Origin: G963665405 sp963665405
GTDB taxonomy: Bacteria; Chloroflexota; Dehalococcoidia; Lucifugimonadales; G963665405
Assembly: GCA_963665405.2 (NCBI GenBank)
Contig: CAXXUH010000004.1
Location: 992,001-1,056,000 of the forward strand
Reading direction: 5' to 3'
DNA: 64,000 bases
This document shows positions 1-7,510 of this stretch, in pieces (positions within the stretch are counted from its first letter, which is position 1; every line of letters starts with the position of its first letter). Both the position numbers and the translations under genes were made by a program. The notes below the pieces were generated by a model that saw only the letters and a program-made list of their open reading frames with translations, was not told the origin of the DNA and did no database searches.

Positions 1-93
1 CGTCCCGAGTGATCGGGCGACGCCTCGAATAAATAGTAAGTGTGAAACTCCGGGGCTCGGCGTGCCGCCGGAGCTTCCCTTCGGGTACTTCGA

Positions 94-191
94 GGGAGTG
101 GATGGGCCCCGGTGGGCTTCGCGGACTTCAAATCCGTTGGCCCCGGCCCTGCGGTCGGGGCGGTGGGTTCGACCCCCTCGCGCTCCCGCCA
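94..191 (+). tRNA. selC: tRNA-Sec (selenocysteine, anticodon TCA)
   Basis: Long tRNA of 98 nt including an encoded CCA end. The acceptor stem pairs GGGAGTG (94-100) with CGCTCCC (181-187) through one G-U pair. The D arm is long, GGGCCC with GGGCTT. The anticodon stem 121-125/133-137 encloses the loop CTTCAAA with anticodon TCA at 128-130. A large variable arm (about 139-160) pairs GCCCCG with CGGGGC, and the T loop is GTTCGAC. The UCA anticodon, long variable arm and extended D stem are the hallmarks of tRNA-Sec. It implies that selenoproteins are made by this organism; I found no obvious selenoprotein in the window. The selA/selB genes may lie to the left. Confidence 0.93.
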
Positions 192-365
192 CGACTGAAT
201 CGTACCCTGCTGAGGCGCTCGCGGCAGATGTCCGTCGGGCGCCTTGTGGTGTCGAAGTGCTATCCCGCTTGCGCCGTGGCCGGGTCGTATGCGCACGCCG
301 GCTCCTCGGCCATGTAGTCGCCGGTGCAGGCGTAGGCACGGCGAGGGCAATGGGAGAGGCTGCTG

Positions 366-767
366 ATGGACAAGCGGGTCGCTTCGGCACCGATAGCCTG
401 GACGGCGATCTTCCTGGTCGTGATGTCCGCCTGCCAGCGCGCCGACGACGGGGTGGCCGAGCGGCAAGGCACTCTGACCGGCAACATCTCCATCGGACCG
501 CTGTGCCCGGTCGAGCCTTGCACCGGCCCGGTGACGGACGTGTACTCGTCGAGGAGTCTCATCCTGCGGCCGAAGTCCGGCGATCCGATTCATGTACCGC
601 TCGACGCCGACGGCAACTTTGAAGCAAGCATCGGCGTCGGCGTCTTTACCCTCGACCTCAGCGACTGCGAGTTCCTGGGGTGCGCCCGGGCGTTCCCCCA
701 GACCGTGACCATCGAGCCGGACCAGGTCACCAGGCTGGACATCGACCTCGATACCGGCATAAGGTAA
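366..767 (+). CDS. Small predicted lipoprotein of unknown function
   Basis: A 133-residue protein with a type II signal peptide: basic start MDKR, hydrophobic core to about residue 20, then a lipobox ending VMSAC with the lipidated cysteine near residue 22. The mature part is a compact beta-rich domain with paired cysteines (motifs LCPVEPC and CEFLGC) and a stretch resembling carboxypeptidase-regulatory-like folds (DADGNFEASIGVGVFTLD). It should be anchored on the outer face of the cytoplasmic membrane. It stands alone between tRNA-Sec and the converging aldo/keto reductase. The function is not recognised; only export and lipidation are well supported. Confidence 0.7.
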   Translation: MDKRVASAPIAWTAIFLVVMSACQRADDGVAERQGTLTGNISIGPLCPVEPCTGPVTDVYSSRSLILRPKSGDPIHVPLDADGNFEASIGVGVFTLDLSDCEFLGCARAFPQTVTIEPDQVTRLDIDLDTGIR

Positions 768-835
768 CCGTACGCCTCTTGGCCCCGGCTTCATCGGCCC
801 GCGGTCGCCGCTAGCTCGTCTTCGCGCCGGCGCGT

Positions 836-1768
836 CTACAGCCCTTGCGCGGCGACCTTCTCCTCTTCCTCGGTGAGCTCGACGTCCAGTGCGAGTATGC
901 ACTCCTCGAGCTGCTCCCAGGTGCGGGCGCTTACGATCGCGGACTCGACGCGGGGCTGCCTCAGTGTCCAGGCGATGGTCATCTGGAGCATGGTGTGGCC
1001 GGCCGACTTGGCCGCGCGGTGCAGCGCCTCCACGTACCGGAAGCTGTCCTCGTTCCAGTACAGGCGGCGGTAGTTGGGGCTGGTGTCGATCCGGGAGCCC
1101 TTCTCGATCCTGTCGGAGACGTTGAAGTAGCGGCCCGCCAGGAGTCCGCCGGCAAGCGGTCCGAACGGGTAGACGCTGACCTCCTCCTCGACGCACAGGG
1201 GCAACAGCTCGCTCTCGATGGCCCGGTCCAGCAGGTTGTACAGGGGCTGGACGCAGTCGAATCGGGCGAGGCCCCTGACGTCGCTGATCCAGAGGGCCTT
1301 GCATAGCTGCCAGCCGGCGTAATTGGAGCAGCCCAGGTATCTGACCTTCCCCTGCCGGACTAGCTCGTTGAGAGCCTCCATCGTCTCTTCGAGCGGGGTG
1401 ACCGCATCGAAGATGTGGGTGTAGTAGATGTCGACGTAGTCGGTGCCGAGCCGCCTGAGACTCCCGTCTATCTCGTCCATGATGTGCTTGCGGCTGAGCC
1501 GGGAGAGGTTCGGCCCCGTTCGTCCGAGCCCGACCTTGGTAGCGACGACCGCGTCGTACCTCCTGCCCTTCAGGGCCTTGGCGAGGACCTCCTCGGAACG
1601 CCCCTCGTTATACCAGTTTGCGGTATCGAAGAAGTTGATGCCGGCATCCATCGCCTTCGTAAGGATCTCGACGGACTCCCGCTCGTCGACCACCGAGTCG
1701 TAGAGGACGGTCCCAAGACAGAGCGGCGACACCTGAAGTCCCGTCCGCCCCATGCGTACGTATTCCAT
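836..1768 (-). CDS. Aldo/keto reductase
   Basis: A 310-residue NAD(P)H-dependent oxidoreductase of the aldo/keto reductase superfamily with a TIM-barrel fold. The catalytic tetrad is visible: Asp48 and Tyr53 in FFDTANWY, Lys78 in VATKVG and His118 in YYTHIFD. The N-terminal pattern MEYVRMGRTGLQVSPLCLG is typical of the YhdN/Kv-beta-like branch that reduces aldehydes and small ketones. The start at 1768 is chosen because GGAGGAGG lies 9 nt upstream; a longer reading to 1795 would place this ribosome site inside the gene. The substrate cannot be told from sequence. It converges on the small lipoprotein gene and is divergent from the methyltransferase. Confidence 0.9.
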   Translation of the reverse strand: MEYVRMGRTGLQVSPLCLGTVLYDSVVDERESVEILTKAMDAGINFFDTANWYNEGRSEEVLAKALKGRRYDAVVATKVGLGRTGPNLSRLSRKHIMDEIDGSLRRLGTDYVDIYYTHIFDAVTPLEETMEALNELVRQGKVRYLGCSNYAGWQLCKALWISDVRGLARFDCVQPLYNLLDRAIESELLPLCVEEEVSVYPFGPLAGGLLAGRYFNVSDRIEKGSRIDTSPNYRRLYWNEDSFRYVEALHRAAKSAGHTMLQMTIAWTLRQPRVESAIVSARTWEQLEECILALDVELTEEEEKVAAQGL

Positions 1769-1860
1769 CTTGCCTTGCCTCCTCCGTTGTAGCACGGGCG
1801 AGTTTAGTCGGGATGGGGCGGTGGGTCAACCCGGAGGGAAGCGTAGTTTCCTCGATGCCA

Positions 1861-1887
1861 CTCTTCGCTACGGCTCAGAATCTGGGG
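1861..1887 (-). repeat. CATTCTGAGCGAAG-type intergenic element, degenerate copy
   Basis: On the minus strand this reads ATTCTGAGCCGTAGCGAAGAGT, a diverged form of the element seen better at 11905-11940, 36955-36990 and 42571-42600. It lies between the divergent aldo/keto reductase and methyltransferase genes. The surrounding 1800-1970 bases hold no gene. Confidence 0.45.
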
Positions 1888-1972
1888 TTGGGTCACACCA
1901 GACCTGGGAGACGCCTCTGCCCCAGATCCTTGGTCACGGGCTCCTCAGGGTGACGACGTCGACAACCCCGAA

Positions 1973-2001
1973 TTGACACGGCGCAGCGCGGTCGATACTT
2001 T
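1973..2001 (+). promoter_or_regulatory. Candidate sigma-70 promoter of the methyltransferase gene
   Basis: A perfect TTGACA at 1973-1978 is followed, 17 nt later, by TACTTT (1996-2001); GATACT with a 15-nt spacer is the alternative -10. The start codon is 50 nt further on, with GGGAGG just before it. The -35 box is strong and the -10 weak. Confidence 0.45.
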
Positions 2002-2051
2002 GGACGAGTCGAGAGACGCAAACCTCGGCTTTCAACTGGGAGGCTAGACGA

Positions 2052-2759
2052 TTGGCGAAGAACGACGATCTGATCCAACTCAACCGAGCCCACTTCGACG
2101 AGCGGTCGAACGAGTACGACGAGTCGATCTTCGTCAGGTGGCGGAATAACCGGCAGCAGGTCGAGGACATATTGTCGCTGATGGCGGTGAGCGGTCCGCC
2201 GGCGGGCAGGGTCCTGGAGCTGGGGGTCGGCACCGGCAGTCTCGCGGCCCGAATCCTCGAGATGTTCCCGTCTGCAACCCTGGTCGGGTGGGACCTCTCG
2301 GAGGGGATGCTAGACCAGGCCCGCGAGAAGCTGCGGCCGTACGGGAGCCGCGCGGAGCTGCTCCGGCAGGACCTCGCCACCGAGCTTCCGGCGGGCCAGT
2401 ACGAGATGATCGTGTCGTCCAACACGGTCCATCACCTTCCGCATAAGGAGCAGCCCAGGCTGTTCCAGAGGCTCTACGCGCTGCTGAACCCCGGGGGTCG
2501 CATCGTGATCGGCGACAGGGTCGATCCGGATACCGGGGCCCTGTCGGAGATGTACGAAAGGCTGCGAAGGCGGGACATCGAGGCTCAGGGGCTGGACATG
2601 AAGGAGTATGACGAACGGATGGCCAACCACGAGCACGTGGGCGCCTCAATGTCCGGGTATCCCAAGTACATCCAGTGGATGCAGAAGGCGGGCTTCGCCA
2701 ACGTCGACTGCGTCTGGAAGCGGCTGGGCATGGCGATTATCTACGGGGAGCGGTCGTAG
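2052..2759 (+). CDS. Class I SAM-dependent methyltransferase
   Basis: A 235-residue methyltransferase with a Rossmann fold. Motif I is VLELGVGTGSLA near residue 54, followed by an acidic residue in the next strand (VGWDLS). The post-II region has IVSSNTVHHLP, typical of the UbiE/Methyltransf_25 group. The start is a TTG codon preceded by GGGAGG with suitable spacing; no ATG fits. The gene ends two bases before the GTG start of the 3-hydroxyacyl-CoA dehydrogenase, so the two are probably co-transcribed. The methyl acceptor is unknown; small molecules, quinones or lipids are all possible. Confidence 0.85.
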   Translation: MAKNDDLIQLNRAHFDERSNEYDESIFVRWRNNRQQVEDILSLMAVSGPPAGRVLELGVGTGSLAARILEMFPSATLVGWDLSEGMLDQAREKLRPYGSRAELLRQDLATELPAGQYEMIVSSNTVHHLPHKEQPRLFQRLYALLNPGGRIVIGDRVDPDTGALSEMYERLRRRDIEAQGLDMKEYDERMANHEHVGASMSGYPKYIQWMQKAGFANVDCVWKRLGMAIIYGERS

Positions 2760-2761
2760 CC

Positions 2762-4075
2762 GTGGCCGGCGCGCGGGACATCGTTCGGCGGGCGGTCGTG
2801 CTCGGCGCGGGCACGATGGGTTCTCAGATCGCCGCGCTGCTCGCAAGCGAGGGGGTCCGCTGCGACCTCCTCGATCTGGCGTCGGAGGGTGGCGAGGGAA
2901 CGCGCAGCCGTCTTGCGGAGGAGGCCAGAAGACGCCTCCTGGAGCTGAGGCCTCCACCACTGGATACGCCGGACGCCCTCGACCTTATCAGACCCGGAAA
3001 CTTCTCCGACGACCTGGACCGCCTGGAGCGAGCTGACTGGGTGATCGAGGCGGTCGCGGAGAATCTCGAGATCAAGCGGGAGCTCTGGGCCCGGGCGGCC
3101 CCTTATCTCCCGGCAGGCGCGATAGCGAGCAGCAACACCTCGGGCATCCCCATCGCCTCGATAGCCGAGGCGCTCCCAAGGGGGCTCCGGGAACGGTTCC
3201 TCGGCACGCACTTCTTCAATCCTCCCCGCTATCTGAAACTGGTCGAGGTGATCCCCACCGCCGATACCGAGCCCGAGGTCGTCGATGCAATCAGCCGGTT
3301 CTGCGAGGAGGTTCTGGGCAAGGGGGTGGTCGTGGCCCACGACGTCCCGAACTTCATCGCCAACCGCGTCGGCTGCTACGGGATCATGGTGACCCTCCGG
3401 GCGGCGGAGGAGTTCGGCCTCGGGCTGGACGAAGTCGACGCGATCACGGGTCCGGCGATGGGACGCCCGAAGAGTGCCACCTTCCGGACGATGGACCTCG
3501 TGGGCATCGACGTGTTCGTCAACGTCTCCGACAACATGCGGGGCTACGCAAGGGAGTCCTGGGAGAGAGAGGCCTTTGAGACGCCCCCATACCTTCGTGA
3601 GCTGGTGAAGAGGGGATGGATCGGCGAGAAGGGCGGACAGGGAGCCTTCAAGCGCGTCAAGGAGGCGGGCGAGACTCGGATCCTGGTCCTGGAGCCCGAC
3701 ACGTTCGAGTACCGTCCGAGACGCTTGTTCGACGCTCCGTCGCTTGCCGCGATCGAGGACGTAGGGCAGGTTGAGAAGCGGCTGCGCATGCTTGTGGGCT
3801 CCGACGACCGGGCCGGCCGTTTCGCCTGGCGGGTGCTCTCCCAGACACTCGTCTACGCGGCTCGAATGGTGGGCGAGGTCGCCGACGACGTCGCGAGCAT
3901 CGACAAGGCCATGCGCTGGGGCTGGGGCTGGGACCTGGGTCCGTTCGAAACCTGGGAGGGGCTGGGTCTTCCCGAGACCGTGGCCCGGATGCAGGCGGAC
4001 GGCCTGGACGTCCCCGGCTGGGTCGTCGGCCTGGCCGACAAGGGCGGGTCTTTCTACCCTCGGCTGGAGTCATAA
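2762..4075 (+). CDS. 3-hydroxyacyl-CoA dehydrogenase
   Basis: A 437-residue enzyme oxidising 3-hydroxyacyl-CoA to 3-ketoacyl-CoA with NAD+ in beta-oxidation. The N-terminal Rossmann domain has GAGTMGSQIA (residues 15-24). The catalytic His150 lies in GTHFFNPP with Glu162 in the following VEVIP, and a conserved Ser/Asn region SNTSG is present. Two C-terminal 3HCDH helical domains follow, the second with the pattern MRWGWGWDLGPFE. The GTG start at 2762 is chosen because GGGGAGCGG precedes it and the Rossmann strand begins right after; an upstream reading would overlap the methyltransferase by about 85 nt. Unlike many relatives there is no fused enoyl-CoA hydratase domain. Confidence 0.93.
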   Translation: MAGARDIVRRAVVLGAGTMGSQIAALLASEGVRCDLLDLASEGGEGTRSRLAEEARRRLLELRPPPLDTPDALDLIRPGNFSDDLDRLERADWVIEAVAENLEIKRELWARAAPYLPAGAIASSNTSGIPIASIAEALPRGLRERFLGTHFFNPPRYLKLVEVIPTADTEPEVVDAISRFCEEVLGKGVVVAHDVPNFIANRVGCYGIMVTLRAAEEFGLGLDEVDAITGPAMGRPKSATFRTMDLVGIDVFVNVSDNMRGYARESWEREAFETPPYLRELVKRGWIGEKGGQGAFKRVKEAGETRILVLEPDTFEYRPRRLFDAPSLAAIEDVGQVEKRLRMLVGSDDRAGRFAWRVLSQTLVYAARMVGEVADDVASIDKAMRWGWGWDLGPFETWEGLGLPETVARMQADGLDVPGWVVGLADKGGSFYPRLES

Positions 4076-4163
4076 ACTTACCGCCGGTGCGTGTCTGAGT
4101 GTATGATGGGTCGTACGGGGCCGACCTGACCTGAGCCCCATTCGCCCCTATCCAGGAGGGCCG

Positions 4164-5414
4164 ATGAGGCCGGTCTACGTGGTGTCCGGGGGCATCACCA
4201 ACTTCAAGAAGGCCCACCCGGACAAGGACTTCCGCCTCTTGGTCAAGGAGGCGTTCGACGCGGCGATGGCCGACGTCCCCGCCCTGACCAGGGACCAGAT
4301 CGACGGCTCGGTCGCCTCCTACTTCTCCGACCATTTCAACCGGCAGCTGAAGGCCGGTGCCATGGTCCAGGACTACCTGGGCCTGTGCCCCAAGCCGAGT
4401 AGGCGCGTGGAGGGGGGAGGGGCGACCGGCGGGTTGTGCTTCCAGAGCGCGTGGGAGTCGGTGGCCTCCGGGCGCATGGACGTCTGTGTCGCCTTCGGCT
4501 GGGAGACGATGTCGCGCGTCAACACCTGGAAGGGTAACGAGTTCATCGCGCTCGCCTCGGACGTGAACTTCGACTTTCCGCTGGGCGGCTTCTACACGGG
4601 CTACTACGCCATGATGGTCCAACGGCACATGCACGAGTTCGGCACGACGGTCGAGCAGCTCGCCAGGATCTCGGTCAAGAACCATCGCAACGCCATGCAC
4701 AATTCCTATGCCCAGAGCCCGATGGAGCTGACCGTCGAGGATGTCCGTGCGTCGGACATGGTGGCGACGCCGCTCACCATGCTCGACATCACCACGATGT
4801 CCGACGGTGCTGCCGTCTGCATCCTCGCCTCGGAGCAGGCAGCGGAGCGTCTCACAGATCGGCCGGTCCAAATTACCGGCGTCGGGTCCGGGACCGACAC
4901 GATGCGAATGGCCGACCGTCCCAAGGGACCGGTTCCGCTGTTGCAGCACGAGTCCGAATCGGACTACAGGGATCTGCGGTACCCGGGCGTCCACTCGTTC
5001 CGGGCCGGACGCACGGCCGCGAAGCTGGCATACGAGATGGCCGGGATCGAGCAGCCGCTCGAAGACCTCGACTTCGTGGAGCTTCATGACGCCTACACGT
5101 CGTCGGAGCTTCAGACCTACGAGGACCTGGGCCTGTGCAAGTATGGCGAGGGCGGCAGCTTCATCGACTCCGGCGCCCCCGAGATGGGCGGCGCGCTGCC
5201 GGTGAATCCGTCCGGCGGGCTCCTCGCATGCGGACATCCCGTCGGAGCCACCGGCCTCATGCAGGCGGTCTTCGCCCTCTGGCAGCTGCAGGGAGCGATA
5301 GAAGAGAAGCTGGGAAGCCCGCAGCTTCAGGTCCCGGACGCCCGGAGGGGAGCCATCCACAGCCACGCCGGTACCGGGACGTACATCACGGTGAGCATCC
5401 TCGAAAGGGCGTGA
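4164..5414 (+). CDS. SCP2-type thiolase / acetyl-CoA acyltransferase
   Basis: A 416-residue thiolase-superfamily protein of the sterol-carrier-protein-x (SCP2-thiolase) kind. Recognisable blocks are the nucleophile region GGLCFQSAWESV (Cys92), the motif ELHDAYTSSEL and the C-terminal GGLLACGHPVGATG, where the His activates the nucleophile. The start has CCAGGAGGG upstream. It is followed by a DUF35 zinc-ribbon/OB protein; in archaea and actinobacteria such thiolases form complexes with DUF35 partners that gate CoA-thioester access. The substrate could be a branched or ring-bearing acyl-CoA rather than a straight chain; this is inference from the family. Confidence 0.88.
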   Translation: MRPVYVVSGGITNFKKAHPDKDFRLLVKEAFDAAMADVPALTRDQIDGSVASYFSDHFNRQLKAGAMVQDYLGLCPKPSRRVEGGGATGGLCFQSAWESVASGRMDVCVAFGWETMSRVNTWKGNEFIALASDVNFDFPLGGFYTGYYAMMVQRHMHEFGTTVEQLARISVKNHRNAMHNSYAQSPMELTVEDVRASDMVATPLTMLDITTMSDGAAVCILASEQAAERLTDRPVQITGVGSGTDTMRMADRPKGPVPLLQHESESDYRDLRYPGVHSFRAGRTAAKLAYEMAGIEQPLEDLDFVELHDAYTSSELQTYEDLGLCKYGEGGSFIDSGAPEMGGALPVNPSGGLLACGHPVGATGLMQAVFALWQLQGAIEEKLGSPQLQVPDARRGAIHSHAGTGTYITVSILERA

Positions 5415-5519
5415 GGCGAGCGTGGTAGGTCGAAACAGCCAATCTTGTCGTCCTGGGGGACTATTCCGCAGGAGGACTCAGAATGATGTTCGGAGTCCCG
5501 CACGTTCTAGGCGGCCACG

Positions 5520-6008
5520 ATGAGCAAGGGCAAGAGGGTCAGGGTCCCCGAGACCGAGGTCGGCTCCGTCCTGTTCAACGTCGACCCCATCATCCTGAAG
5601 GACCACTATGAGGTCGACTACATCCACAGCTACGCCCAGGACTCGCCATTCTTCGTCGGACTCAGCAAGGGCGAGCTGAGAGGCAGCCGGTGCGGCTCAT
5701 GCAGCTACACTTATGCGACGCCCCGCGGCCACTGCATGGGGTGCGGCGGCGCCACCGAGTGGGTCACGCTGCCGACGTCGGGGACGGTGCATACGTTCAC
5801 GACGTGCTACTACACCAGCCAGATCTTCCAGGGGGAGACGCCGTATACGCTCGTCCTGATGGAGTTCCCGGGGGTCGATACACTGTTCATGTCCCGGCTT
5901 ATCGGCGCCGACCCGTCAGAGCTGAGGATCGGCATGGGCGCTCAAGCGAGGTTCGTCAGGAACTCCAAGTTCAGGGTGACTGACGTGTACTTCGTGCCGT
6001 CCGACTAG
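5520..6008 (+). CDS. DUF35 zinc-ribbon / OB-fold protein, thiolase partner
   Basis: A 162-residue protein with an N-terminal rubredoxin-like zinc ribbon (Cys58, Cys61, Cys72, Cys75 in CGSC and CMGC) followed by an OB fold (GTVHTFTTCYY, YTLVLMEFPG). Family members bind CoA-type substrates and assemble with SCP2-type thiolases, hydratases or HMG-CoA synthase. Its place straight after such a thiolase supports partnership. A TAG 10-12 nt upstream in the same frame rules out a longer N-terminus. The ribosome site is weak here, while a perfect AGGAGG at 5470-5475 serves an overlapping ORF in another frame (see findings). Confidence 0.88.
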   Translation: MSKGKRVRVPETEVGSVLFNVDPIILKDHYEVDYIHSYAQDSPFFVGLSKGELRGSRCGSCSYTYATPRGHCMGCGGATEWVTLPTSGTVHTFTTCYYTSQIFQGETPYTLVLMEFPGVDTLFMSRLIGADPSELRIGMGAQARFVRNSKFRVTDVYFVPSD

Positions 6009-6103
6009 CGTGCGAGGGGAGGGAAGCACCCCCTGTTGGAGGGTGGAGTCAGGACCGGTGAGCCGGGGCTGCGGCTCAGAGCAGCCTCAGGGTGGAGCGG
6101 GAT

Positions 6104-6156
6104 GTGCAGATCCCGACAAGTCGGGATTGCCGGGAGTCTGAGGGTGTCCCTCAGAA
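6104..6156 (+). repeat. Mosaic intergenic repeat, copy R1
   Basis: Reads GTGCAG, then the 18-nt palindrome ATCCCGACAAGTCGGGAT, the linker TGCCGGGAGTC, a hairpin TGAGGG-TGT-CCCTCA and a pyrimidine-rich tail to about 6173. It lies between co-directional genes, downstream of the DUF35 gene. It is flanked by an imperfect direct repeat (6046-6095 and 6180-6228), the right copy of which contains GGCGCT-CAG-AGCGCC (6205-6219) just before the next start codon. Confidence 0.85.
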
Positions 6157-6232
6157 ACTCTTTCCTCCCTTTTGGGGGTGGGGTCGGAACCGATGAGCCG
6201 GGGCGGCGCTCAGAGCGCCCTCAGGGTGAAGG

Positions 6233-7378
6233 ATGAACTTCAACCTCAACGAAAACCAGCTGATGATCCGCGACCTGGTTCGGGAGTTCGCCGACAAGGA
6301 GATCGCCCCGCACACGGCCGGGTGGGACGAGCGCGAGGAGTTCCCGGCGGCCGTCGTTCGGAAGCTCGGCGAGCTGGGTATCACGGGGACGGCGTTTTCG
6401 GAGGAGTATGGCGGCGGCGGTGGGGATGCCTTGTCCTTCATGGTGGCGCTGGAGGAGCTGGCAAGGGCAGACTCGGCCGTCGCGGTCACCGTGGGCGTCG
6501 TCGCATCCCTGTGCGGCCAGCTCCTGCTCCGGTTCGGTACCGAGGAGCAGAAGCGCCGATGGCTGGTTCCCCTCCTGAAGGGCGAGACGATCGCGGCGTT
6601 CGGGCTGACGGAGCCGGAGGCCGGCTCCGACGCCGCGTCCATAGCAACCAAGGCCGAGCAGGTCAACGGGCACTGGATGGTCAACGGCAGCAAGTCGTTC
6701 ATCACCAACGCCGGCACGCCGATGACCGCGTTTGTCATCGTCGCGGCGGTGACCGGCGAGGGCCGGGAGGATGGACGGCTGAGCACGATCATCGTGCCGA
6801 GCGATGCCCCCGGCTTCTCCGCAGGCCCGCCTTATCGAAAGCTCGGATGGAGGGCCTCCGACACCAGACCCCTTTACTTCGAGGACTGCCGCGTCCCCGA
6901 GGAAAACCTGCTCGGGGTCCGGGGTCAGGGTCTCGCGCAGCTCCTGGAGACGCTCGACGGTGCCCGCGTCGGCCTCGCAGCCATGTCGGTTGGATTGGCC
7001 GAGGCGGCCATGCAGCTGGCGATGTCCCATGCTAGAGAGCGCCGGGCATTCGGGAAGCCTATCTCGAAGCTCCAGGCGATCCAGTTCAAGCTGGCCGACA
7101 TGGCGGTGTCGGTGGACCTGGCCCGCCTCGCCACGTACCGGGCGGCCGCACTGATGGACGAGGGAAAGCCGTTCAAGAAGGAGGCGGCGGTCGCAAAGCT
7201 GTACGCCTCCGAGGCCGCGGTGAGGGTCGTGGACGAGGCCCTTCAGATACATGGAGGCGCAGGCTTCATGGAGGACGGACCGATAGCCCGGCTCTACCGG
7301 GACGCGCGTATACTGACCATCGGTGAAGGGACCTCTGAGGTCCAGCGCCTGGTCATCGCCCGCGAGCTTGGGTGCTAA
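6233..7378 (+). CDS. Acyl-CoA dehydrogenase
   Basis: A 381-residue FAD flavoprotein that introduces the 2,3 double bond into acyl-CoA. The family signature GLTEPEAGSDAAS lies near residue 123 and the substrate/FAD-binding helix block RERRAFGKPISKLQAIQ near 263. The C-terminal GEGTSEVQRL carries the usual catalytic-base region. Length and domain order (N-terminal helical, middle beta, C-terminal helical) are those of the short/medium-chain family. The ribosome site AGGGTGAAGG lies in the conserved flank of the upstream repeat. Electrons would leave through electron-transfer flavoprotein, not encoded here. Confidence 0.94.
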   Translation: MNFNLNENQLMIRDLVREFADKEIAPHTAGWDEREEFPAAVVRKLGELGITGTAFSEEYGGGGGDALSFMVALEELARADSAVAVTVGVVASLCGQLLLRFGTEEQKRRWLVPLLKGETIAAFGLTEPEAGSDAASIATKAEQVNGHWMVNGSKSFITNAGTPMTAFVIVAAVTGEGREDGRLSTIIVPSDAPGFSAGPPYRKLGWRASDTRPLYFEDCRVPEENLLGVRGQGLAQLLETLDGARVGLAAMSVGLAEAAMQLAMSHARERRAFGKPISKLQAIQFKLADMAVSVDLARLATYRAAALMDEGKPFKKEAAVAKLYASEAAVRVVDEALQIHGGAGFMEDGPIARLYRDARILTIGEGTSEVQRLVIARELGC

Positions 7379-7385
7379 TAGGGGA

Positions 7386-7438
7386 GTGCAGATCCCGACA
7401 AGTCGGGATTGCCGGGAGTCTGAGGGTGTCCCTCAGAA
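7386..7438 (+). repeat. Mosaic intergenic repeat, copy R2
   Basis: Almost identical to R1: GTGCAG, palindrome ATCCCGACAAGTCGGGAT, GCCGGGAGTC, hairpin TGAGGG-TGT-CCCTCA, then AAAGCTTTTCCCC. It begins 8 nt after the acyl-CoA dehydrogenase stop codon and lies in the sense direction, which fits a 3-prime-end or terminator role. Confidence 0.87.
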
Positions 7439-7510
7439 AGCTTTTCCCCTTTGAGGGAGGGGCGGGGAGCGATGAGACCCCGGCGCATGTACAACGAGGT
7501 GGAGGGCATT

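Noticed and set aside
3..30. Possible C-terminal end of a gene (SRVIGRRLE then TAA) at the left edge, perhaps selB before selC
   Set aside because: Only nine codons are visible and no family can be recognised; other frames are equally open.
62..622. Open frame of 186 codons across tRNA-Sec and the lipoprotein gene
   Set aside because: It runs through the tRNA and overlaps the better-supported lipoprotein in another frame; the composition is arginine-rich, as expected for a shadow frame in GC-rich DNA.
3657..5366. Long minus-strand open frame (569 codons) opposite the thiolase
   Set aside because: It is antisense to a clear thiolase and to the end of a clear dehydrogenase, with no recognisable domain and shadow-like composition.
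6104..6156. CRISPR array suggested by repeated palindromes
   Set aside because: The copies are scattered over 50 kb with no regular spacers and there are no cas genes.
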